A stretch of DNA of 16,077 nt from Prevotellaceae bacterium UBA1720 (GTDB lineage: Bacteria; Bacteroidota; Bacteroidia; Bacteroidales; Bacteroidaceae), in assembly GCA_002317475.1 (NCBI GenBank), contig DCIS01000105.1, positions 1-16,077 of the forward strand, read 5' to 3'. How positions within the stretch are numbered: position 1 is the first letter of the stretch; each line of letters starts with the position of its first letter. Positions 5,906 through 13,424 of the stretch are shown here, in pieces. The position numbers and the translations under genes were made by a program. Below the pieces are notes generated by a model. The model was not told the DNA's origin. It did no database searches and saw only the letters and a program-made list of their open reading frames with translations.

Positions 5906-6121
5906 ATGAAAACAACATTTGTAACTAAAACAGACCTTGGGCAAGCCTTCTTCCCTTATATCTCGCCCCGCTCAGCACGTCAGAAGCTGATGCAGATAGT
6001 GATGGACGATGCCACCCTCGTGGCACTCCTCAAGCAGCACGGTTATGCCGAAAGCTCCCATGCTTTCTCCCCACGCCAGGTAGAGATCATCGTTGACCGA
6101 CTTGGCAATCCATGGAAATAG
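5906..6121 (+). CDS. DUF4248 domain-containing protein
   Basis: This is a 71-residue protein: MKTTFVTKTDLGQAFFPYIS, then SARQKLMQIVMDDATLVALLKQHGY and FSPRQVEIIVDRLGNPW. The pattern of an N-terminal 'K.dLa..yFP..s...A...L...i', a middle helix and a C-terminal 'sp.qv..iv..lG.P' fits DUF4248, a short, probably cytoplasmic Bacteroidales family that looks like a small helix-turn-helix-type domain. No function is established that I know of. DUF4248 genes are typically found beside HU-like and wall-hydrolase genes; here the gene is divergent from that operon. It has its own promoter and repeat-rich leader, and its stop codon is embedded in a strong terminator hairpin. The ATG at 5906 follows an A-rich stretch. 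Confidence 0.82.
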   Translation: MKTTFVTKTDLGQAFFPYISPRSARQKLMQIVMDDATLVALLKQHGYAESSHAFSPRQVEIIVDRLGNPWK

Positions 6122-6170
6122 CCCCTCGCTCCTCTCTTGTTATCGAGAGGTGCAAGGGGCTATCTCTTTA
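6118..6170 (+). terminator. Terminator overlapping the DUF4248 stop codon
   Basis: ATAGCCCC pairs with GGGGCTAT and an inner CCTCTC with GAGAGG, forming a long near-continuous stem (6118-6163) followed by CTCTTTA. The TAG stop at 6119-6121 is part of the stem. It may also end minus-strand transcripts coming from the 59-aa gene. Confidence 0.75.
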
Positions 6171-6205
6171 TTGTATGATGCCTAAAAGGCAGTCGGCGTT
6201 AGCGG

Positions 6206-6385
6206 TTAGTAGTCGTTGTCCGAATAGTCAGAGTACCATGAACGGCCCTTTGAGAGCTGTATGTCAGTCTCGCCTTCAACCTGAATAGTTTTCTTGCCGG
6301 TATCACTTGAGCCTGCAAGTATCTTCGCAGTGTCAGCGGCCACGACCTTCATCTGTGGGGTGATATATGTGAATTTTTTTTTCAT
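6206..6385 (-). CDS. 59-residue small protein downstream of the C10 protease
   Basis: This short gene reads MKKKFTYITPQMKVVAADTA, then KILAGSSDTGKK..., and ends WYSDYSDNDY. It starts 8 nt after the TAG of the C10 peptidase gene on the same strand, so it is almost certainly translated from the same message. The N terminus (Lys-rich, 'Y..P.m.v...', then 'LAGS') resembles a large set of short Bacteroidales proteins that begin MKK.Y..P and carry a LAGS motif near residue 25. I know of no assigned function for these. It has no clear signal peptide or membrane segment, and the C-terminal half is polar and acidic. Possible roles are a protease inhibitor, a precursor peptide cleaved after the LAGS motif, or a regulator; none is shown by the sequence. 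Confidence 0.72.
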   Translation of the reverse strand: MKKKFTYITPQMKVVAADTAKILAGSSDTGKKTIQVEGETDIQLSKGRSWYSDYSDNDY

Positions 6386-6393
6386 GATGTAGC

Positions 6394-8937
6394 CTATTTG
6401 ATTATGATTTTCTTACCGTTTTTAATATAAATGCCCTTCGAAGGGTTTGATACAGGCACGCCCTGGAGGTTGTAGTAGCGTGAGTCGCCTTGCTGTGTAG
6501 CTGTAGCCGACTTGATTGCTGTCACATCGTCATCGGCCATGCGGAGAGTGTACTTGGCTTCGGAAGAAGGGAATACGAGGTAAGCCTTGTTGGCACCAAG
6601 ATTAGCACCTGTGTAACGTGAGAACAAAGGACTGCCTTCCTTAATATTCAGCACATATACCGATCCCGAAACCGAAGAGGTAGGAGTAGAAGTGAGAATG
6701 CCCTGGAGGTCGGAACCGATAGCCGCATCCGTTGATGTAGCATGGAAATCGTAAGTGCCCGTGCTGCTCATCTCAAGCACCACACCTGTGTATGCAGGGA
6801 TCACGTCTTCATCTATCGGCGTAATCACAATCTCAGTTCCCGACTTTATTTCTGCCGTATATGCCTTCACACCTTCAGGTATTTTGACTGCATAGTCGAG
6901 ATAGAGGGTGGAGTAGTAGCAGTTGTCGTTGGCAGAGTAGTTTGCGTCGCGTATTGTAACTTGATATGTAGGACCTTCGGCGTAACACATTAATCGATTT
7001 TTGAGGGAAAGATAGCCACCGCCGCTTGCAACATACAATTTCTGTGTCTCGCTTTCGTTTAGGATGCCACTTATGAATGGGGTCCATAATACCAGTCCTG
7101 CCATCTGCCCATATACAAGGCTTTTGTCTGTTATGGAATATGTACTCGTTCCATTAGGGAACTCTACAGATTTTGCTGATCCCGTAAAATTCTCAGTTGC
7201 AGGATTATAGAATCCAAAATAGATATCGTTGCCACGGTAAGTGCTACCGGTATTGTTTACAGTCACAGTGTATGTAATATAGCTGTCCTTTACCGAAGGG
7301 GCCATGACATTATATCCAGCGTATGTCACTTCGTGTGTGCCCGACGTATTGGCTGTGATTGATGTGATGGTCAAATTAGGGTTTCCTATTTCCAAAACAG
7401 GGAAAGTGGTTTTATCCATCACTACGGTAGAACCGTTGTTCATCATAAACCAGTACGACATGTTCTCAGGATAACTTTCACCCGACTTGCTTACAGTTAT
7501 GTCCATTACGTATGTCTTGGTTTCGCCAGGTTGGAGCGACATGTACAGATTTGGGAATTCCTTTTTACTTGTGCTTGGCATCGTCTCTGTAGTGGCAAAA
7601 CGTAACTCCGACCAATTGTAGAAATCTTTGTCACCGCTGTTCGTAACCGTAACAATGAGCTTGTTCTTGTAAGTGTAAGAGGTGTTATAATACAACTTGT
7701 TGTCATCGTTAGCTACGATCGACATTGACAACTTGGTCCAATCGCTGCTATATGTTCCTGCTGGTACCTTCGATTCGCCCGCTGTGTTCGCAGGTGTGAT
7801 ACCGATGACCATCATATTGCTGCCATAATATCCGTCGGTAGTAGTGCTTGCACCTATGCCCGAGTTGTCGTTAGGGTTGAGCACAGCGACATCAAAGTAT
7901 CCGTTGCTTGAGCCTCCCCAGCCCCAATTGATATGCACAAATCCGTCGCTGTCGATACCATCGCACACGAAGGCATGTCCGCCGCCGCTTGACTGTCCGT
8001 TGTACGATATAGGTCGTTTGGCGTTCAGTTCGCGTAGGATAATATTTTTCCATTCTGTATAGGTGTAATTCTTTCTTTCAACTGACTGCAAGAGCGATTC
8101 GTCGTAGCCGAAAGTTTTGAAAGCTGGGAGCATGTTTCTATTATAAGCACTTGATTCCTTCACTCCGTAGTCCATCTTCAAGGCCACTCCCACATGATAC
8201 ATCAGCTTTGCCACGGCATTCTGCTGCTGCTCTGTTGCCGCAGATGTGTACACTGGTAGCATATTGTCCCAGTCGAACTGATCCTCGGTGGCTGTGCTGG
8301 CTGCGATGGAAGGGATGGATATATAGTTTGTCTCTGTTGTGTATCCCTCGAGAGCCACCTGATTGACCGGATACTTGTGATAACGCATGATCATGGAAAT
8401 TGCAGTGGCTGCACATCCGGTTACGGGGCTTTTCCCGCTTATTAACGGACACATCAAATTGTATGGGGCGTCCTGGTTCCATGATATGGTTCCGAGCAGT
8501 GGAGCCACAGGTGTTACACTTGTAGCAGCGGAAGCCTGACTGGCATTCTCTGTAGCGATGGCATCACCTTCGGCAACTGCTGTCACCGTGCGGGTGTATG
8601 CTTCGAGAAACTCCTTCAGTGGCTCTGGCATGTCCTCTTCGCTGAAGGCACCCTGGTCGCTGTAGCCCACGATTTCTGGCATGCGGTCATCTCCCGAGAC
8701 GATGATGAATCCCTCGTTGTTGCCGTAGTCGAAAATGTAATATGCAGCCGTTTCCTCTGCACCCACCTTGCGTACTGGTGCTCTCTTGACTGCCACGGCA
8801 TCGTCGTACACGATGCTTCCTATCTTCTCTGCCATCTTTTCAGCAATCGCCTTTGCCTGTGCTTTGGTGCGAGGTGCTGCAAAGCTGCTTGAGGCTACTG
8901 TCATCAGCAAGATAGAGATCAAAAAGATTCGTTTCAT
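6394..8937 (-). CDS. Secreted C10 family (streptopain-like) cysteine protease
   Basis: This 847-residue extracellular papain-like protease starts with a Sec signal peptide (residues 1-20, SSFA-A). A propeptide of the Spi/SpeB-inhibitory type follows (about 21-148, with YYIFDYG...GFIIVSGDDRMPEIVGYSDQG). The catalytic domain is at about 149-380: SPVTGCAATA with the nucleophile Cys175, GGGHAFVCDG with His321, and HINWGWGG with Asn337 and Trp338. All C10 catalytic residues are present. Residues about 390-800 are beta-rich repeats of CARDB/Ig-like character. The C terminus (800-847) has YYNLQGVPV...KGIYIKNGKKIIIK, the tail common on Prevotella surface proteins and similar to a type A type IX secretion sorting domain. 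It is much longer than SpeB (about 400 residues) because of these extra domains. No promoter was seen directly upstream, so it is probably read with the Sel1 gene; a 59-aa gene follows by 8 nt. Confidence 0.93.
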   Translation of the reverse strand: MKRIFLISILLMTVASSSFAAPRTKAQAKAIAEKMAEKIGSIVYDDAVAVKRAPVRKVGAEETAAYYIFDYGNNEGFIIVSGDDRMPEIVGYSDQGAFSEEDMPEPLKEFLEAYTRTVTAVAEGDAIATENASQASAATSVTPVAPLLGTISWNQDAPYNLMCPLISGKSPVTGCAATAISMIMRYHKYPVNQVALEGYTTETNYISIPSIAASTATEDQFDWDNMLPVYTSAATEQQQNAVAKLMYHVGVALKMDYGVKESSAYNRNMLPAFKTFGYDESLLQSVERKNYTYTEWKNIILRELNAKRPISYNGQSSGGGHAFVCDGIDSDGFVHINWGWGGSSNGYFDVAVLNPNDNSGIGASTTTDGYYGSNMMVIGITPANTAGESKVPAGTYSSDWTKLSMSIVANDDNKLYYNTSYTYKNKLIVTVTNSGDKDFYNWSELRFATTETMPSTSKKEFPNLYMSLQPGETKTYVMDITVSKSGESYPENMSYWFMMNNGSTVVMDKTTFPVLEIGNPNLTITSITANTSGTHEVTYAGYNVMAPSVKDSYITYTVTVNNTGSTYRGNDIYFGFYNPATENFTGSAKSVEFPNGTSTYSITDKSLVYGQMAGLVLWTPFISGILNESETQKLYVASGGGYLSLKNRLMCYAEGPTYQVTIRDANYSANDNCYYSTLYLDYAVKIPEGVKAYTAEIKSGTEIVITPIDEDVIPAYTGVVLEMSSTGTYDFHATSTDAAIGSDLQGILTSTPTSSVSGSVYVLNIKEGSPLFSRYTGANLGANKAYLVFPSSEAKYTLRMADDDVTAIKSATATQQGDSRYYNLQGVPVSNPSKGIYIKNGKKIIIK

Positions 8938-8972
8938 ATAGCTTATTATATTGTTGATTAGTTTTTGTTTTT

Positions 8973-9143
8973 TTTCAAGAATTTGTGAATTGATGAACCT
9001 ACCGGGTTGGAATTAAGAAGAATAAGTGAATTAGGCCTATACGGCCTTAGCCATCCGGTAGGCAAGGCCCTTGGGCCTCTTCACAGATTCTTATAAATTC
9101 AAGAATGCTATATGCAAAGTCACAAATTCACTAATTCTTGACA
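8973..9143. repeat. Palindromic interspersed repeat, copy 2
   Basis: This is a second copy of the element at 4230-4410, in the same orientation. The 59-nt core (9026-9084) matches the core of copy 1 at 58 of 59 positions, while the arms differ more. The right end CTAATTCTTGACA is intact and the left end reads TTTCAAGAATTTGTGAA. It lies in the 228-bp gap between the Sel1 gene and the C10 gene, both minus strand, 36 nt from the C10 start. Confidence 0.88.
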
Positions 9144-9165
9144 AATAAAATAAACATGACCTACT

Positions 9166-10329
9166 TTATTTCTTACCAAATGGATTCTTTTTAGTGCGAA
9201 TATACTGGTACACCTTGCTCGATTTCTTGAGGAGTTCGGCATGCTGTGCGTCGCGGCTCACGATGGCGTTCCAAATGGCTTTTGCCTCTTTCTCCTTATG
9301 CATCATGAGCAGAACGTCAGCCTTGCCATCCATGAGATTGAGTTGCTCCGTTCCTTCCGAATTGTCGATGAGATAGTCGATAATCTCGAGACCCTTGTCG
9401 TAGCTCTGCTCCACACCATAACCGTTCACGTAGCAGTTGCAGAGTTGTACAAATCCCTTCTTGTATCCGTTCTGTCCCGACAGTTGGTACCATCTTACGG
9501 CTTCAGACGGATTTTCTGCCACACCCATGCCCTTCTGGTATGCCGAACCAAGGTTGCACTGTGCAATGGCATTGCCTTGCTCTGCCGCTCTTTGGAGCCA
9601 AACGAAGGCTAAAGTGGACGACTGCGATGTGCCTATTCCGTCCTGATAGCAAGTGGCAACAGAGTTCATCGCGTCTGAGTCGCCTTGCTGTGCAGCGGCA
9701 TACAGCAGGTTAAATGCTTCATCGTCATTGCGTTCCACACCCTTGCCGTTGAGAAGGTTCATGCCGAGGTTGTACATTGCAGGCACATCTCCCTGATTGG
9801 CAGCGAGGCGATACAGGCGGTTTGCCTCCTCGAGGTTCACGCTTACGCCAGCACCGTTTTCGTAGCAGCAACCGAGGTTGTACTGTGCCTGGTGGTATCC
9901 CTGGTCGGCAGAGAGTCGGTAGAGCCTGATTGCCTCGTTCATGTCCTTTGGCACGCCGTCGCCATTCTGGTAGGCGCATGCCAAGTTATACTGTGCGGTG
10001 TTCGAACCTTTCTCCACTCCCTTGCGGTACCACTGGATGGCTGTCTCCACATTTTTCTCCACTCCGATTCCGTGATAGTAGCAGGCACCAACGGTGTTGA
10101 GGGCGTTGATGTGTCCGAGTTCCACAGCCTTCATAAAGCACTTGAAGGCTTCAGTCTCCGACTTCTCCACGCCGTTGCCCACATAGTATCTCTCGCCCAT
10201 GCTGAACATGTTCTCTGCCTCCTCACTGTTGCCTGCAGCCACGTTGTTTTGTGCCCACATGCTTGTTGTGCCCATCGCCATCATGACAATGGCTGTGAGG
10301 GCAGAAACGAATATACGTTTATTCTTCAT
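9166..10329 (-). CDS. Secreted Sel1-repeat (tetratricopeptide-like) protein
   Basis: This is a 387-residue exported protein with a signal peptide (residues 1-26, TSMWA-Q). Eight 36-residue Sel1-like repeats run from about 38 to 325, each with the pattern A.YNLG..Y.NG.GV..n..EA..wy..aA.qG. Repeats 3 and 4 (AQYNLACAYQNGDGV and AQYNLGCCYENGAGV) are the clearest, and the last (about 290-325) is divergent. A C-terminal helical region (330-387) ends in basic residues. Sel1 repeats form a superhelical scaffold for protein binding, so it is likely a periplasmic or surface adaptor; the partner is unknown. It has a good promoter at 10383-10413 and is followed by the C10 gene on the same strand. Confidence 0.92.
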   Translation of the reverse strand: MKNKRIFVSALTAIVMMAMGTTSMWAQNNVAAGNSEEAENMFSMGERYYVGNGVEKSETEAFKCFMKAVELGHINALNTVGACYYHGIGVEKNVETAIQWYRKGVEKGSNTAQYNLACAYQNGDGVPKDMNEAIRLYRLSADQGYHQAQYNLGCCYENGAGVSVNLEEANRLYRLAANQGDVPAMYNLGMNLLNGKGVERNDDEAFNLLYAAAQQGDSDAMNSVATCYQDGIGTSQSSTLAFVWLQRAAEQGNAIAQCNLGSAYQKGMGVAENPSEAVRWYQLSGQNGYKKGFVQLCNCYVNGYGVEQSYDKGLEIIDYLIDNSEGTEQLNLMDGKADVLLMMHKEKEAKAIWNAIVSRDAQHAELLKKSSKVYQYIRTKKNPFGKK

Positions 10330-10382
10330 TATCCTATATTTAAAAAGGTAGATTTTTTTAAAATAACTCCATTAATAGGTCA

Positions 10383-10413
10383 CAAATGTACGCATTTTCC
10401 TTCATTTCGCAAA
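10383..10413 (-). promoter_or_regulatory. Promoter of the Sel1-C10 operon
   Basis: On the minus strand TACATTTG (10383-10390) matches TAnnTTTG and a TTTG at 10410-10413 lies 19 bp upstream. The predicted leader to the Sel1 ATG is about 45-50 nt. Confidence 0.78.
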
Positions 10414-10507
10414 ACATTTCCCTATATGTTTTGAATTATGCCTCGTTATTTCATCTATCCCCACAGCTCATCTTGCATCCACGGCCCCACCACATGCCAA
10501 CTCGCAA

Positions 10508-10540
10508 AGTGAATCAAGGGGTCTGACCCCTTGATTCACT
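10508..10540. repeat. Perfect 33-bp palindrome
   Basis: AGTGAATCAAGGGGTC and GACCCCTTGATTCACT are exact reverse complements separated by a single T. It lies just downstream of the LruC-like gene's terminator. The perfect symmetry and minimal loop suggest a site for a dimeric protein or a mobile-repeat unit rather than a terminator, as no T-run follows. Confidence 0.8.
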
Positions 10541-10547
10541 ATTGGGG

Positions 10548-10588
10548 CGAAAAAGAAAAACGCCTCTCGTCGGGGTGGACGGGAGGCG
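10548..10588 (-). terminator. Intrinsic terminator of the LruC-like gene
   Basis: CGCCTCTCGTC and GACGGGAGGCG form an 11-bp stem (one G-T pair) and are followed on the minus strand by TTTTTCTTTTTC. It lies about 50 nt past the stop at 10637. This is a textbook terminator. Confidence 0.88.
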
Positions 10589-10636
10589 AAATAGGAGTTA
10601 GAGGAAATGGGCTGTGCCTATAATCCTATTATGGGT

Positions 10637-13075
10637 TTATTGCTTTGTAATCTTTGCAGAAGTGATTTCGTCTGTAGAATCATACAATGTGACATAGATA
10701 GTTGCACCTATCATTGCTTCGGTAATAGTAAGTTCTGTTCGATTTCCTTGTGCGTATGAAGAATTTCCGTATTCAGTACCAAAGTCTTTGTTTTGGCCAG
10801 AAGATGCAATCATAAGTTTGTCGCCAGCTGCAACACCATCAGATGGAATAGTAATTGTTTGGCCATGGTATGGAGTGCCCCAAAGAGTAACATCAACTTT
10901 TTCTGAAACGGCACATGTTATGTCTGTGCTTCCTGAAGGAGTGTCGCCACCAGAAGGAGTATCACCACCAGAACTCATATCACTTACAGTCTTCTTCTCT
11001 GATACCGCAAGACCAGCTGCTGGATGCTTGTACCAATCTGTATTGGCAGTATGATCCTTAACCCAGCCATTGAACTCAGGATAAGAACCTGCACCATAAG
11101 TGCCCTTGCCGCTCAAATCGTAGAGAGCCTTCATTTCCTGCGACCAAGCCCAAGTGTAAGTAGTCTTTTTGCCCTCTTCAGGGTCATTCTCAACCACATA
11201 AGTGTAAGGCAGACAGAGCATTGCAGGAGCCTTGCCGAGTTCTGGAGCAGCAATAACCGAAGTCTGTGATGTGCCATCGTCATAGCTTGTTCTGATAGAG
11301 AAGCCTCCCATGTTGCCCGAAGATGTAATAGTTCCCACCTCCGACGCTGCCATACTGAAGTCCTTGTCGACAACAATAGTCTTCTGAGTGCCCGCATTGC
11401 CACGGCTCGCACCTACGTTGATTTGTGAATAGTTGCCAGTAGTAGTTTCTTCAGCACCAAGCAACTGGTGAATCTCACCAAGATCCTGTTCGCCAAAATA
11501 GATATGAGAATCCAAAATACCTCCTGCTGCAAGAGGAGTGACAGTGGCAGTGGTACGACCGCTTACGTGCTGAACCGAGAATACAACATCGTTGTAGTCG
11601 ATATCGAATGTTCCGCCCAAGTCCTCGCAAGCAAGAATCCATGAAGCAGAAGTTGGGTCCTCTTCGATAACTGTAGGCTTGGCGCCATCAATGACAAACA
11701 TAACGTCGTTGAAGTCCATATCACTGTTCTTATATTGGTTATCCCAATCCTCAAAACCAAGATATGTAACACCATCCAATTCGAAGGTAGCTGCGTGGCT
11801 AGCCTTTTTTGTGGTTGACAATTCAGTTTCACTTGCGTTTACTGAGCCGTCTTCATTATATGCCAATACATAGTCATAGTCGGAGTTCATCTCGCTCTGC
11901 GAATAATATGTTGGAGTCTCCTTACCTACGCCGAGATAGAAACCGAACTGGATGCCTTCAGGAATCTCAACTTTGATAGGTGTAACCTTTTCTTTGTCGA
12001 ACTGAATAACTTGGTCCGCACTGTGCTCATCATAGAAACCTGTACCACCAGGAGCACTTGTTTCGAAAACCAATTCTGTATATGCTGCAGGAGTTTCCAA
12101 TTGATACACAATTATAGACTCATAAGCTTGAAGTTCTTCGTTCCAAACTTGAGAAGGCCACGCATTGTATTTTGCTGGAACAAATCCATTCTCTATAGGA
12201 GTAGCAGAAGTAGATTCGCATACAGTGTATCCATTAGCCTCGGCATCATAGTCACGTGCATTTTCAGGAATAGTTGCATCATTGGCAAAACTCTTCCACT
12301 GGTAAGAGCCAACCACAAGTTCGTCTCCGCTCTTGATTGTATAAATTGGAGCAGACTTGATGGTGCTACCATCCTTATAATAAAGACCGATAGTGTTAAC
12401 AGCACCAGTGATGTAGAAAAGTGGATAGACATAGAAAGTACCATTTGATACATATTGGAAATCTCGGGTAGCCTTGTCCAGATTGCAAATTTTCTTGCTT
12501 TCCATGCGAGTCAAACCGTTAGATTGGCCAGGCTCTGCAATTTCAGGCAGCATTGCATTCCATGCCATCACCTCTTTGCGTGTGAACACTTTTGTTTTTG
12601 ATTCATCCAAAGAGATGGTCATCTCATTGCCGTTAGGATTCTCTGGATCCTCGTCTGGGTCGTATGAACCACTGTGGGCAGCTCTTGTGACTGTCGAAAA
12701 CGACGCTGATCCGCCTACTGTTGTTTGGATAGCTTGATATCCGTTCGAAACCATCAACTTCTGTGTGCCTTCCTTTACGTCCACACCTAATGTTTGTGTT
12801 CCGTTCACATTCGAATAGTCGCCTACAATTTGGAATTTAGAACCATTATACGCATAAATCTTAATGTTCGACTCACCCGCAGTAGTTACTGTTACATTAG
12901 CTCGGGTGGCAACATTCCAATCCTGATTTGGGTCTATATCACCAAATTGCATTTCAAACTGCTGCTGATACTGGACGTTCTTTGCATCGAATCCGTTGTC
13001 GAAATCAGAGCACCCCACAACACAGAACATAGCTGCTGCGGGTACAACATAAGTTAAAAGTTTTGTAAACTTCAT
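10637..13075 (-). CDS. LruC/DUF4114-like surface lipoprotein
   Basis: This 812-residue lipoprotein has an SPII signal (AAMFCVVG-C, Cys22), then FEMQFGDIDPNQDWNVATRANV (residues 40-61), a section characteristic of Bacteroidales LruC-domain proteins. Two DUF4114-like motifs follow: FEDWDN...DMDFNDVMF (441-460) and EDLGGTFDIDYNDVVF (484-499). These acidic D.DFND loops are thought to bind calcium. The middle region (500-690) is beta-rich, including a WVKD...NTDWY segment. A GGDTPSGGDTPSGSTD linker (703-718) leads to a final beta-sandwich-like domain (719-812). It is likely anchored in the outer membrane and exposed at the surface; the role is unknown, with adhesion or matrix being my guess. It is transcribed alone, from TAACTTTG at 13268-13275 through a leader of about 185 nt, and ends at the terminator at 10548-10588. 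Confidence 0.85.
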   Translation of the reverse strand: MKFTKLLTYVVPAAAMFCVVGCSDFDNGFDAKNVQYQQQFEMQFGDIDPNQDWNVATRANVTVTTAGESNIKIYAYNGSKFQIVGDYSNVNGTQTLGVDVKEGTQKLMVSNGYQAIQTTVGGSASFSTVTRAAHSGSYDPDEDPENPNGNEMTISLDESKTKVFTRKEVMAWNAMLPEIAEPGQSNGLTRMESKKICNLDKATRDFQYVSNGTFYVYPLFYITGAVNTIGLYYKDGSTIKSAPIYTIKSGDELVVGSYQWKSFANDATIPENARDYDAEANGYTVCESTSATPIENGFVPAKYNAWPSQVWNEELQAYESIIVYQLETPAAYTELVFETSAPGGTGFYDEHSADQVIQFDKEKVTPIKVEIPEGIQFGFYLGVGKETPTYYSQSEMNSDYDYVLAYNEDGSVNASETELSTTKKASHAATFELDGVTYLGFEDWDNQYKNSDMDFNDVMFVIDGAKPTVIEEDPTSASWILACEDLGGTFDIDYNDVVFSVQHVSGRTTATVTPLAAGGILDSHIYFGEQDLGEIHQLLGAEETTTGNYSQINVGASRGNAGTQKTIVVDKDFSMAASEVGTITSSGNMGGFSIRTSYDDGTSQTSVIAAPELGKAPAMLCLPYTYVVENDPEEGKKTTYTWAWSQEMKALYDLSGKGTYGAGSYPEFNGWVKDHTANTDWYKHPAAGLAVSEKKTVSDMSSGGDTPSGGDTPSGSTDITCAVSEKVDVTLWGTPYHGQTITIPSDGVAAGDKLMIASSGQNKDFGTEYGNSSYAQGNRTELTITEAMIGATIYVTLYDSTDEITSAKITKQ

Positions 13076-13150
13076 TTAGATTAATAATTAGTTTGGTTAT
13101 TATTGTTAGTTTATAGTTTGCTTTCTTTCGGTAGTTAGGGATATCTTTTT

Positions 13151-13267
13151 ACCCCCACTTTTCGACCTTTCCGGTCTGCGACCACCATGCCCCATTTCTG
13201 CATCACTGCATTTCTTCTTTTGCACGCGCGGTCTTATATAATACAATTACCCCTACGAAAGTGGGTA
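13151..13267 (-). promoter_or_regulatory. Structured 5' leader of the LruC-like gene (candidate)
   Basis: On the minus strand the start of the transcript (13256-13267, ACCCACTTTCG) can pair with 13151-13164 (CGAAAAGTGGGGGT) with small bulges, enclosing about 90 nt. A small GACC-GGAAA-GGTC hairpin lies next to the second arm (13163-13175). Long-range closing stems are typical of regulatory leaders, but I match no known riboswitch. Confidence 0.4.
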
Positions 13268-13298
13268 CAAAGTTATGCACTTTTTATTAAATAATAAA
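13268..13298 (-). promoter_or_regulatory. Promoter of the LruC-like gene
   Basis: TAACTTTG on the minus strand (13268-13275) matches TAnnTTTG exactly. The -33 region (about 13293-13298) is AT-rich with a weak TTTA match. Confidence 0.6.
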
Positions 13299-13374
13299 GA
13301 GAATGTTTAAAAAAGCAATAAAATAATACGAAAAAGTAAACTTGTCCTCAAAAAGCAGCGTGTTTAAAAACATT

Positions 13375-13424
13375 ACGTGAGTTCGAAATACGAATCTGCT
13401 ACTATTCATATCTCGAACTCACGT
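13375..13424 (-). terminator. Inverted repeat after the S41 gene, likely terminator
   Basis: ACGTGAGTTCGA (13375-13386) and TCGAACTCACGT (13413-13424) are exact 12-bp complements around a 26-nt loop that has its own partial pairing. On the minus strand it is followed by AATGTTTTTAAA. It lies 30 nt past the S41 stop codon. Confidence 0.65.

Larger units (their letters stand above)
10330..10636. other. 307-bp intergenic region
   Basis: From right to left on the minus strand this stretch holds the terminator of the LruC-like gene, a 33-bp palindrome, about 90 bp with no signal I recognise, and the promoter of the Sel1 gene. No ORF was seen. Confidence 0.65.

Noticed and set aside
4459..6121. 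Intact prophage
   Set aside because: There are no capsid, terminase, portal, tail or integrase genes and no attachment sites in the window, although tRNA genes lie nearby.
9685..10434. 249-codon frame on the plus strand opposite the Sel1 gene
   Set aside because: It is the antisense shadow of the Sel1 repeats, which have clear motifs on the minus strand and a matching promoter.
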